Assembly: GCF_000316115.1 (NCBI RefSeq)
Contig: NZ_JH993797.1
Span: 5,194,486-5,258,485 of the forward strand
Reading direction: 5' to 3'
DNA: 64,000 nt
DNA from: Leptolyngbya sp. PCC 7375
GTDB taxonomy: Bacteria > Cyanobacteriota > Cyanobacteriia > Phormidesmidales > Phormidesmidaceae
Position numbers and translations under genes: made by a program
The notes under the pieces: model-generated
Databases searched by the model: none
Told to the model about the DNA's origin: nothing
The model's input: the letters and a program-made list of their open reading frames with translations, nothing else
In this document: positions 1 through 8,099 of the stretch, piece after piece
Numbering within the stretch: position 1 is the stretch's first letter
Layout of the letters: each line of letters starts with the position of its first letter

Positions 1-1
1 G

Positions 2-91
2 GCTCCTATTCAAGTGGATAATGCTCTTTCTTCAGAGCTGTTCGCATATCAAAATATTGTGGCTATCCGCCAAGATATCTGTTTGATTTGA
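2..91 (+). CDS. 3' end of an unidentified protein (partial)
   Basis: Frame 2 is open from the window edge to TGA at 89-91 and encodes 29 residues ending QNIVAIRQDICLI. The other two forward frames stop early. Its position just before a run of glycosyltransferase genes suggests the end of another polysaccharide gene, but the fragment is too short to identify and could be chance. Confidence 0.3.
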   Translation, partial: APIQVDNALSSELFAYQNIVAIRQDICLI

Positions 92-141
92 TAATTTTAA
101 AATATAAAACCAGAAGACTCCTTGATGATTTTTGATCTCTC

Positions 142-1050
142 ATGTCTAATGAGTTCTTGCCTGTTGTTCTAATCGTTTTTAATCGCCCTAATCTGACGCA
201 GCAACTATTGTATGCTCTTGCAAAAGTGGCACCACCTGTTATTTTTGTGATTGCAGATGGTCCTAGATCCAGCGTACCTGGTGATATTGATGCTTGTGCT
301 CAGACTAGAGAAATTATTAATTCAATTGCCTGGGACTGTAATATATATACCAACTATGCCAATGAAAACTTGGGCTGTCGGCGACGAGTGGAAACGGGAC
401 TAGACTGGGTATTTTCGCAAGTAGAATCTGCCGTTATTTTAGAAGATGATTGCATACCAGAGCCCTCATTTTTTCGGTTTTGCTCTGAGCTATTAGTCCG
501 CTACAAAGCAGACACGCGAATTATGGCTATTTCGGGGGATAATTTTCAACTTGGTCGACAGCGCACTTCAGATAGTTATTACTTTTCCCGATATCCCCAT
601 TGTTGGGGTTGGGCAACTTGGAGAAGGGCTTGGCAGTATTACGATGCTGATATGGCTTGCTGGCCAAGCATTAATAGTAATGAATGGCTCACCGATATTT
701 TAGGCGATCGATTTACCAAACAATATTGGCAGCACAAGTTTCAGCAAACTTATGAAGGCAAAATCAACAGCTGGGCTTTTGTCTGGACATTCTCGTGTTG
801 GTTGCAAAGTGGGCTGTGTATCTTACCCAATATAAATTTAGTCTCTAATATTGGTTTTGGAAGGTTAGGCACTAATCATACCCATTGGTCTTCTCCATTC
901 GCCAGGATGGCTACTTATCCCATCGAGTTTCCTCTAAAGCATCCTTCTATAGTTGTTCGTGACGCTCAGGCTGATGCATTTACACAACGTCATCAGTTTA
1001 GTCGTTGGGCTCGTGGCCGCCATAAAATCCGTGCCTGGTTACAGCGTTGA
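142..1050 (+). CDS. GT-A fold glycosyltransferase (family 2-like, HlpA-type)
   Basis: A 302-residue soluble protein, probably a nucleotide-sugar transferase for a surface polysaccharide. The N-terminus (VVLIVFNRPNL) is the first strand and nucleotide-binding turn of a GT-A domain. NENLGCRRRVETGLDW near residue 75 resembles the family's conserved segment. ILEDDCIPEP near residue 100 supplies the DxD-like acidic metal/sugar-nucleotide site. The tryptophan-rich WGWATWRRAW segment near 155 is typical of the bacterial subgroup often labelled hemolytic protein HlpA-like; that label says nothing certain about function. There is no signal peptide or membrane segment, so it should act at the cytoplasmic face. 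The ATG at 142 has no strong ribosome site. It is the first complete gene of the cluster. Donor and acceptor sugars cannot be inferred. Confidence 0.8.
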   Translation: MSNEFLPVVLIVFNRPNLTQQLLYALAKVAPPVIFVIADGPRSSVPGDIDACAQTREIINSIAWDCNIYTNYANENLGCRRRVETGLDWVFSQVESAVILEDDCIPEPSFFRFCSELLVRYKADTRIMAISGDNFQLGRQRTSDSYYFSRYPHCWGWATWRRAWQYYDADMACWPSINSNEWLTDILGDRFTKQYWQHKFQQTYEGKINSWAFVWTFSCWLQSGLCILPNINLVSNIGFGRLGTNHTHWSSPFARMATYPIEFPLKHPSIVVRDAQADAFTQRHQFSRWARGRHKIRAWLQR

Positions 1051-1094
1051 AGGGCGATTCTTTAAAATGTCAATGTGATTATGGTGATGTCTTA

Positions 1095-1931
1095 ATGTCT
1101 TCTTTTAACTGCGCTGTTTGTCATGGTGATAATCATAAACTTTTACACTCTTTAGAAGATGGAACCCTGCTGTCTTGCCAGTTTTGTGGTGTTGTAGCTT
1201 TTTTCCCGAGACCGACATGTGAAGAATTGAAGGCTTTTTATGACGGCGGCTACCATGACACTTTTAGTAAAAGTGTCATGGCAGAGAGTATTTTTGCTCA
1301 ACATCGTTATCAAGCTTTAGTTAAAAAAATGCATTGCTATGCTCCGGATCTTATGACCAAAAAGAAACGTACTTTGTTAGATGTAGGATGTGGGACAGGA
1401 GATTTCCTACAGGTTGTTCAACAAGCTGGCTGGCATGTTACGGGTACAGAATTAGCTTTAGATGCTGTTAATCGGGCAAATCAGAAAGTGAGTGGCAATG
1501 TATTTCAAGGTGATATCACAGATCTTGCCTTGCCTTGCTGTTCCTATGATTTGGTCACAAGTTATCATGTAATTGAGCATTTGTTAGAGCCAATTGCTCA
1601 ATTAAGACGGTGTTATGAGCTGCTAGCTTCAGGTGGTTTGTTGTTTTTGGAAACACCTAATATTGGAAGCTTAGGTGCTAGGTTGCGTGGCAAACGGTGG
1701 TCCCACATTATTCCACCAGAGCACATTATTTATTTTTCACCTTTTTCTCTAAAATATGCGCTCAATCAAGCTGGATTTGAGCATTTTGTTGTTTATACAA
1801 CCGCCCCCCAAGTGATCGAGAGCACTGCCCATTGGCCTTTCCCGCTTAAAAAAATGGCAGATTTTATTTATCAGATTGTTCCCCACATTGGTTTAGGCGC
1901 AGCTGTTCAAGCAATAGCATTTAAGCCTTAG
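1095..1931 (+). CDS. SAM-dependent methyltransferase with N-terminal zinc ribbon
   Basis: Class I methyltransferase of about 278 residues. Motif I is LLDVGCGTGDFL, followed by an acidic residue at the end of strand 2 (TGTELALDA) and the post-II segment YDLVTSYHVIEHL. The first residues hold two cysteine pairs (FNCAVC and LSCQFCG), a small zinc ribbon often fused to sugar or polysaccharide methyltransferases. The frame opens earlier with a TTG at 1047 overlapping the previous stop, but the ATG at 1095 places the start just before the cysteine motif and is preferred. The following glycosyltransferase starts 9 bases after the stop, so the genes are probably cotranscribed. It likely methylates a sugar of the polysaccharide made here; the acceptor is inferred only. 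Confidence 0.78.
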   Translation: MSSFNCAVCHGDNHKLLHSLEDGTLLSCQFCGVVAFFPRPTCEELKAFYDGGYHDTFSKSVMAESIFAQHRYQALVKKMHCYAPDLMTKKKRTLLDVGCGTGDFLQVVQQAGWHVTGTELALDAVNRANQKVSGNVFQGDITDLALPCCSYDLVTSYHVIEHLLEPIAQLRRCYELLASGGLLFLETPNIGSLGARLRGKRWSHIIPPEHIIYFSPFSLKYALNQAGFEHFVVYTTAPQVIESTAHWPFPLKKMADFIYQIVPHIGLGAAVQAIAFKP

Positions 1932-1940
1932 AGACAGATT

Positions 1941-3146
1941 ATGGTTGCCAATACCCATTCCCCATTGAAGTTGTTATATACCCTAACGACCTATCCTCCT
2001 AGTGTGGGTGGTGCACAAAGCCATCAGCATTGCTTAGCGCAGGCATTGAAAAATTGTCAAATCCAGGTTGTGAGTCATTGGGAGAAAAATCGCACCGATT
2101 GGTTGCTGGGGACAACTCTTAATGCTCCTGCAAAATCTCATAGCTATGAGATACATGGTATTCCTGTGCATCGTTTGGATACCAGTTTAAGTAACAGATT
2201 AAAAATGTTGCCTCACGTATTGATGTACTATCCCCGGATGAAACCATCCGTTCAAAAACTTTCTGATATTAGACTTCCGCAGCTAGAGCCGTTTGTTGCT
2301 GATGCTGATTTGGTTCACAATGTCCGTATTGGCAGAGAGGTGCTAAGTTTTGCTTCGCTACAGTTAGCGCGGAAACATGATATCCCTTTTGTTCTAACGC
2401 CAGTGCATCATCCCCGCTGGGTGGGTTGGCGATATCGTGTTTATCTTGATATCTATCGTAGGGCTGATGGCGTATTTACTCTGACTAATGCGGAAAAACA
2501 AATTTTGACTGATTTAGGGGTGGCAGCAGATAAGATCTTTGTGATTGGTCATGGGCCAATTGTTAGTAATAATAACTATCCTCAGAAGTTTCGAGATATT
2601 TATGGAGTAAGGGGGCCTATGATCCTATTCTTAGGACAGCACTATGCTTATAAGGGGTATCGGCAGTTGCTTGCGTCTTGTCGACGTGTTTGGCAGAGTT
2701 ATCCCGATGTGCAATTTGTGTTTATTGGACCTGCGGTAAAAAAATCAGAGCAGGTATTTCAAGAATATGCAGATTATCGTATTCATCGCTTAGGAGTTGT
2801 TGATTTAAAAACAAAAACTGATGCTTTAGCTGCTTGTGATGTTTTATGTGTTCCTTCCTCTCAAGAGAGTTTCGGCGGTGTTTACACAGAAGCATGGCTG
2901 TTTCACAAGCCTGTGATTGGGTGCAATATTCCAGCAGTGGCAGATGTGATTACAGATGGTGTTGACGGTTTTTTGGTGGAGCAGACTGCTGAATCGATAG
3001 CAGATCGACTGTTAGAGCTATTGGAGCAACCCAAAGTTGCTAGTGCTATGGGTCAGGCAGGCTATCAAAAAGTGCAACAAAAATTTGTTTGGTCAGCTAT
3101 TGCAACAAAAGTTGATAAGGCGTACCGCAAAATTCTAGCTATATAG
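1941..3146 (+). CDS. GT4-family glycosyltransferase
   Basis: A 401-residue GT-B glycosyltransferase. The N-terminal domain opens with LYTLTTYPPSVGGAQSH, the glycine-rich acceptor-domain loop seen in GT4 retaining transferases. The C-terminal donor domain begins near residue 225 (MILFLGQHYAYKGYRQLL). It contains the EX7E-like nucleotide-sugar site around PSSQESFGGVYTEAW, followed by KPVIGCNIPAVADVI and GVDGFLVE. There is no membrane segment. It likely adds a hexose to the lipid-linked repeat built by this cluster. Neighbours on both sides are carbohydrate enzymes in the same orientation. The exact sugar is unknown. Confidence 0.85.
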   Translation: MVANTHSPLKLLYTLTTYPPSVGGAQSHQHCLAQALKNCQIQVVSHWEKNRTDWLLGTTLNAPAKSHSYEIHGIPVHRLDTSLSNRLKMLPHVLMYYPRMKPSVQKLSDIRLPQLEPFVADADLVHNVRIGREVLSFASLQLARKHDIPFVLTPVHHPRWVGWRYRVYLDIYRRADGVFTLTNAEKQILTDLGVAADKIFVIGHGPIVSNNNYPQKFRDIYGVRGPMILFLGQHYAYKGYRQLLASCRRVWQSYPDVQFVFIGPAVKKSEQVFQEYADYRIHRLGVVDLKTKTDALAACDVLCVPSSQESFGGVYTEAWLFHKPVIGCNIPAVADVITDGVDGFLVEQTAESIADRLLELLEQPKVASAMGQAGYQKVQQKFVWSAIATKVDKAYRKILAI

Positions 3147-3189
3147 TGCAAAGTAGAGCTGAGAGGTTACTGCGACCTGGGTGCTGTAA

Positions 3190-3966
3190 ATGTTTAGGCA
3201 AATTTTAGGGATACGCATTGATGGAACCACTTACCAGGATGCATGCGATCACATCTCCCTCTGGGCTAGCGCTAAACGATCTTGCTACATCGTTGCAGCC
3301 AATGTCCATGTGGTCATGACTGCCTACTGGAATCAATCCTATCGCCGCATATTGAACCATGCAGCTCTGGTTACACCGGACGGAATGCCTCTAGTGTGGG
3401 GCTTACGACGGTTGGGCATTGCCCATCAGCCACGGGTGTATGGTCCCGATTTGATGCTGGCCTGGTGCGATCGCGCCACCCAAGAACAGCTACCTATTTA
3501 CCTCTATGGCGGCACCGCTTCGATGTTGCAATGTCTGGTGCAAAATCTGCAGCAACAGTTTCCAGATCTGATAATTGCAGGTACCCACGCCCCACCTTTT
3601 CGACCCCTGACCTCGGCGGAAGAAGCAACCGATATTAAACGCATTCATGAATCTGGAGCCGCTGTCGTGTTTGTCGGGCTAGGCTGCCCGAAGCAAGAAG
3701 AATGGATGGCACGTCAGCAAGGTAACCTCAACGCCGTGATGATTGGTGTTGGGGCCGCCTTTAGTTTTCATAGCGGTGAAGTTTCCCAAGCACCCCGGTG
3801 GATGATGGCCTGGGGGTTGGAGTGGGTCTATCGCCTTTGCCAAGAACCCCGTCGTTTATGGCGACGATACGTGCTGAACAATACGGCATTTCTACTATTA
3901 TTTGGACTGCAGTTAATGAATCGTGCAATGCGGTCTATCCTAAGGCCAGAGCATTCGTCAAGTTGA
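3190..3966 (+). CDS. WecG/TagA/CpsF-family glycosyltransferase
   Basis: A 258-residue protein of the GT26 family, which transfers N-acetylmannosamine or its uronic acid to a polyprenyl-linked acceptor. Family landmarks are IDGTTYQDACDHI at the start, TPDGMPLVWGLRRLG near residue 65, VYGPDLML, and VFVGLGCPKQEEWMARQQ near residue 160. The terminal block GVGAAFSFHSGEVSQAPRWM is followed by GLEWVYRLCQEPRRLWRRY, the membrane-associating C-terminal appendage. Length matches the family (240-260). The next gene starts 37 bases later and encodes the priming sugar transferase, which fits an early step in a Wzx/Wzy-type pathway. Confidence 0.88.
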   Translation: MFRQILGIRIDGTTYQDACDHISLWASAKRSCYIVAANVHVVMTAYWNQSYRRILNHAALVTPDGMPLVWGLRRLGIAHQPRVYGPDLMLAWCDRATQEQLPIYLYGGTASMLQCLVQNLQQQFPDLIIAGTHAPPFRPLTSAEEATDIKRIHESGAAVVFVGLGCPKQEEWMARQQGNLNAVMIGVGAAFSFHSGEVSQAPRWMMAWGLEWVYRLCQEPRRLWRRYVLNNTAFLLLFGLQLMNRAMRSILRPEHSSS

Positions 3967-4003
3967 CGTTTGCTCAAAGGGCGCTAGTTTCCCAAGCTGT
4001 TTA

Positions 4004-5473
4004 ATGAAAGAGCCGTCTTTTCTCAAGCCAAGCCGCAAGCAAAATTTTGGTATTGGTATTGGTACAGATGATATTCGTGATGCTCACGGGAGTCATCCTC
4101 TCCGGCGTTTAGATTGGAGTAACGCCAGGGTTTTGACTTTGGTTCTGAGTGATATCTTGGCTCTGGGGCTTGCATGGCAGCTAGCACGTTTTTTGAATCA
4201 ATTTTATTCTCCAATTCCTGAGCCCTTAGTGTGGTGGGTGTGGTTGGGGCTACCCAGTTTGTTTTGGCTGTTTGCAGGGGTGACCTTACTACTATTTACT
4301 CACTTTGGTTTGTATGGCGCTACGGTCAGGGCAAGGGATTATTTGCGAGCCGCGCAGCTAGTGAGTTGTGTTTACTTCTTATCGTTGGTACTGGCTTATT
4401 TTTATGATCCAAAACTGGATGCTCCCCGGTCACTTTTTTTTAGTGCTTGGGTAAGTAGCATTGTGTTGGTTATGATTAGCCGTTTATTTACGACTGGGTT
4501 ACTGACACATCTTCAAGGGGCTCGATCACCCTTACGAGTATTTCTAATTACTAAGCCAAGCCGTATGCATCGCTTATCAAAAACCTTGGAACGGCGCTCG
4601 AACTATCGTGTTGTTGGGGCTGCCATGGTGGCAACGGCCAATACAGACATAACATTTCGGCAGATTTTAGCGGCCCAACCGGATGAGGTGCTGGCTGAAG
4701 ATGTTCCTGATGTGGAGCTTGCCTCAGGCCTGTATTGGCGATTGCGCAGTGCTAAAATTCCATTGCGACTGCTACCATCGAGTCGAGAAATGCTTTATCG
4801 ACGCGGAATCCCTGAAATTGTGGCTGGGTTGCCCACGTTAATGATTGAAACGTCTATTTTGCACAGTGTTGACTATCGCCTGAAGCGTTGGTTGGATTAT
4901 GGGTTAGCCGTTTTAGCTGTTTTAGTGCTGAGCCCGGTGTTTATTGGGATTGCGATCGCTATTCGCTGCACATCTCCCGGACCTGTCTTTTTTCGACAAG
5001 ATCGCATGGGTTTAAAAGGCAAAATCTTTAAGGTGTGGAAATTTCGCACCATGGCGGTGGATGCTCCCCTGCGTCAGGCTCAGCTAGAGCACCAAAACCA
5101 AACGGCAGATGGCATTATGTTTAAGCTCCAGCATGATCCACGCATTACCCCCGTAGGTAAGTTTCTGCGCCGCACAAGTTTGGATGAGCTGCCCCAGCTG
5201 TTTAATGTGTTGCTGGGGCAGATGAGTTTAGTGGGGCCACGCCCCCTACCGCTCCGCGATGTGGCTCACTTTGAGCCTTGGCACCACATTCGTCATCAGG
5301 TATTGCCTGGGATTACTGGCTTATGGCAAGTATCGGGTCGGTCTGACATTGAAACTTTTGACGATGCTGCCCGGTTAGATTTGCACTACATCGATAATTG
5401 GTCTCTCAATCTGGACTTAGAGATTATGGTGGCCACACTACGCATTGTGTTAACAGGCCTGGGTGCCTATTAA
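4004..5473 (+). CDS. Polyprenyl-phosphate sugar-1-phosphate transferase (priming enzyme)
   Basis: A 489-residue priming enzyme that transfers a sugar phosphate from a UDP-sugar to undecaprenyl phosphate, starting repeat-unit assembly at the membrane. The N-terminal half has about four hydrophobic segments (ARVLTLVLSDILALGLAW onward). A Rossmann-like linker follows near residue 180, then another membrane helix (YGLAVLAVLVLSPVFIGIAI). The C-terminal catalytic domain has KVWKFRTM, SLDELPQLFNVLLGQMSLVG, PRPLPLRD and GITGLWQVSGRSD, the hallmarks of the WcaJ/RfbP/WbaP group. Length fits the full-length polyisoprenyl-phosphate hexose-1-phosphate transferase class. Whether the sugar is glucose or galactose cannot be told. 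Confidence 0.9.
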   Translation: MKEPSFLKPSRKQNFGIGIGTDDIRDAHGSHPLRRLDWSNARVLTLVLSDILALGLAWQLARFLNQFYSPIPEPLVWWVWLGLPSLFWLFAGVTLLLFTHFGLYGATVRARDYLRAAQLVSCVYFLSLVLAYFYDPKLDAPRSLFFSAWVSSIVLVMISRLFTTGLLTHLQGARSPLRVFLITKPSRMHRLSKTLERRSNYRVVGAAMVATANTDITFRQILAAQPDEVLAEDVPDVELASGLYWRLRSAKIPLRLLPSSREMLYRRGIPEIVAGLPTLMIETSILHSVDYRLKRWLDYGLAVLAVLVLSPVFIGIAIAIRCTSPGPVFFRQDRMGLKGKIFKVWKFRTMAVDAPLRQAQLEHQNQTADGIMFKLQHDPRITPVGKFLRRTSLDELPQLFNVLLGQMSLVGPRPLPLRDVAHFEPWHHIRHQVLPGITGLWQVSGRSDIETFDDAARLDLHYIDNWSLNLDLEIMVATLRIVLTGLGAY

Positions 5474-5568
5474 ACGGTGCCTATAAACATAGTAGGGTGC
5501 CATTAAAAGCATTCTGATCACAATATGACGATGGGCAATACCTTAATTTGTTGCCTGCTTGTACGGTA

Positions 5569-8088
5569 ATGGAATTATTCAAGCGATTAACCACCTATGA
5601 CAGTTTGTTAGGGGTAAGCCTGTTAGGGTTTGCGACGTTTGCATGGTTGCCTGACAGCTACTTTCGCATGGTGAGTTGGCCCTGGGTGTTGGTTTGGCAA
5701 GGCGCTTTTTTACTAGTATTTGGTATTTGTATCGGGCGTTTGCGACGCTTTCAGCAACCCTTTTATCTTTTAGGATTTGGGTTTGACTGGCTGATCTTAG
5801 GTCTGTTTCTATGTCTTATTGTTAGCAGTGTGATTGCGCCTTTTCCGATACTAGCTCTGCAAAATAGCCTATTGGTGAGCTGCTATGTGATTTTGATCTA
5901 TGGATTATGTAACAGTCGATTTAGCGCTCTACAGCTATGCCAGGGTGTGGTTTGGGTAGGTGCGATCGCAGCTATTATCAGTCTGGCATTATGGCGACCC
6001 ACACCAGCAATGTGGTTATCGAGTAATTTCTATGACGCAATTCGTAACCGTTTTCCCCTAGGTCATCACAATTTTACGGGTGGTTATTTTGTGTTGGTAT
6101 TGCCAACAGCAGTGGGGATAGCGTGGTTGCAATTGGGCTGGAAACGTTGGGTATACGGCCTATTGGCGGTAGTAATTACGATTGCCCTCTATGCCTCTGG
6201 ATCACGGGGTGCATGGCTGGGGGGAGTGTTGCTGCTGCTCCTTACCCTGGCGATGGGCATTGTTCGCAGTCGAGGTAAAACTCGTTTGAGTGTGCTGCTG
6301 CTAGCACTACTGACGATTTGTCTCGCTGTGGGGGTGCTAATGAGCAATCCACGCATGCGCTCGTTAGTTCCCATCGATATCGACTCTGCTCCACGGGCAA
6401 CAACGTTAAGGCCGGTGACTGATGGCCCTACGTCAGATCGGTTCTTTATGGCTCAAGCTGCCGTTAACATCTTGCAAGATCGGCCATTAGGTCTAGGGCC
6501 GGGTAATTTAGGGCGAGTTTATGAGCGCTATCGCCCCTTAGAAGTCGGTACTGGACTCAACCAGGTGCAACAGTTACACAATTCACCTCTGCAAATAGCA
6601 GCTGAGTTAGGGGTGGGTGGCCTCGCGCTGTATGGGGGAGTCGTAATTTGCCTGGTCCGATTACACCGACAGTTCAAACATCTGGCCTCACCCCAGCATC
6701 GGCAGCTGAGTTTAATGGCGACCCTCGGTTTTTTGGGGTATGGCGTTTCTAGTTTGACTGATTATCAACTAGAAAATATTCCCATTGCCGTTACTTTAAG
6801 TGTGTTGTTGGTGTCTCTCCTTAAACTAGGTCGAGAGTTGACGTTTTCTACCTTTTCTAAGTCAACTGGGCGGGTGGGAAGCTTGCTTCTTCTGATCATG
6901 GTCGTACTGATAGTGCAAGTCTGGCTGCGTACAGATCTTGCTTTGTGGATGACGCATCAAGGCTTATCACTGACTGGTCAGGGCAACTTGAGTCAAGCCA
7001 ACGCGAAATTTTACAAAGCGTCTACCCTGGCTCCATGGGACCCGATACCTGCCGCCCTAGGGGCGCAGCAACTCAGTAGCCTAGCTGAAACGGCTAGCGA
7101 CGAGAACCAAAAAATATTGCGGGAAGAAGCTATTCAGCTATATCAGCAAACGCTGCGTGTTGCTCCCAATGATATTTGGTTCAATCAAAATTTAGCGGTT
7201 TTAGCATGGCAATTGGGCCATGTTGAGCAAGCCCACCAGGCGATTACTAAGGTTGTGCAACTCAGTCCCAGAAGTAAAAATCACAGCTATTATTTGCTAG
7301 GGCTAACCTACCAGGCAATGGGGGATACTGAATCTGCGATCGCAGCACTCGCGCTGGAATGTTTAATTAATCCCCAGGTACTCACCTTCCAAAGCTGGCA
7401 ACAGGAGTTATCTCCCTTACGATCAGCTGTGTTTACTCGGGTATTGCAACACTATCAAACAGTTCTATCAGCACTAGAACCCAATCATCCCTTGTATAGT
7501 CCTTTAGCAGCCCACATTACCACTCTAACGTGGTGGTCTAATTCCACGTTCCAGGTTCAAAAGGCTGAAGATAGTCGCCGCCTCCATCAGGCCTTGTTCA
7601 CCATAGAGGAAAATCCTGAACAAGCGGCTATCTTGTTAGATCGCTGTATTGTTGAAGCAACCGATGATGTATCAGGGTGTCGTTTGCTCAAAGCGTGGCT
7701 ACAGACCAGTTATCTGCCAGATTATTTGGAGGCTGTTGCTCTCAACCCCATAGAAAAAGAGAAAGTGCGATCTCATATCCTCACTGAACGCACCCTGAAA
7801 GATTGGTTCTGGTCTACTACACAACCCGTTTTTAGTAATCAACGGGTAGGTCTAGCTTTGCTGTACCGCAGTTACTATGCAAAACGTGTTTCATCTATTT
7901 TGTTGCCTGAAAACCTGCGTCAGTTTTCCATACCTGTCTCACTCAATCTCTTTTCCCTATCATGGCCTCGAGAATTTCCCCCCTTAGATCACCTGGTTGA
8001 ATCTCTGCGAACTGAGGCTTTTGGATTACCCCACCCCACTCGCAATAACTTTAAGTTTTCCCACTTCCCCAACTCTGACGTTTCTTAA
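5569..8088 (+). CDS. O-antigen ligase / Wzy-like membrane protein with TPR tail (copy 1)
   Basis: About 839 residues. The first ~430 residues are a polytopic membrane domain with ten or more hydrophobic segments. The Wzy_C signature is present: PLGHHNFTGGYFVLVLP (around 165), ASGSRGAWLGG, and a periplasmic loop RPLGLGPGNLGRVYERYRP followed by QLHNSPLQIAAELG. The His in the loop and the Arg residues are typical of O-antigen ligases, Wzy polymerases and O-oligosaccharyltransferases, which move glycans from a polyprenyl carrier. Residues ~460-600 carry TPR units (QANAKFYKASTLAPWD, NQNLAVLAWQLGHVEQAHQA). A TTG at 5548 is also in frame, but the ATG at 5569 is preferred. The next gene is a paralogue 11 bases downstream. 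Confidence 0.87.
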   Translation: MELFKRLTTYDSLLGVSLLGFATFAWLPDSYFRMVSWPWVLVWQGAFLLVFGICIGRLRRFQQPFYLLGFGFDWLILGLFLCLIVSSVIAPFPILALQNSLLVSCYVILIYGLCNSRFSALQLCQGVVWVGAIAAIISLALWRPTPAMWLSSNFYDAIRNRFPLGHHNFTGGYFVLVLPTAVGIAWLQLGWKRWVYGLLAVVITIALYASGSRGAWLGGVLLLLLTLAMGIVRSRGKTRLSVLLLALLTICLAVGVLMSNPRMRSLVPIDIDSAPRATTLRPVTDGPTSDRFFMAQAAVNILQDRPLGLGPGNLGRVYERYRPLEVGTGLNQVQQLHNSPLQIAAELGVGGLALYGGVVICLVRLHRQFKHLASPQHRQLSLMATLGFLGYGVSSLTDYQLENIPIAVTLSVLLVSLLKLGRELTFSTFSKSTGRVGSLLLLIMVVLIVQVWLRTDLALWMTHQGLSLTGQGNLSQANAKFYKASTLAPWDPIPAALGAQQLSSLAETASDENQKILREEAIQLYQQTLRVAPNDIWFNQNLAVLAWQLGHVEQAHQAITKVVQLSPRSKNHSYYLLGLTYQAMGDTESAIAALALECLINPQVLTFQSWQQELSPLRSAVFTRVLQHYQTVLSALEPNHPLYSPLAAHITTLTWWSNSTFQVQKAEDSRRLHQALFTIEENPEQAAILLDRCIVEATDDVSGCRLLKAWLQTSYLPDYLEAVALNPIEKEKVRSHILTERTLKDWFWSTTQPVFSNQRVGLALLYRSYYAKRVSSILLPENLRQFSIPVSLNLFSLSWPREFPPLDHLVESLRTEAFGLPHPTRNNFKFSHFPNSDVS

Positions 8089-8099
8089 CCCCGTTGTGC

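Noticed and set aside
3798..4004. 68-residue frame between the WecG-like and priming transferase genes
   Set aside because: It overlaps the WecG-like gene in another frame for most of its length and has no family-like features.
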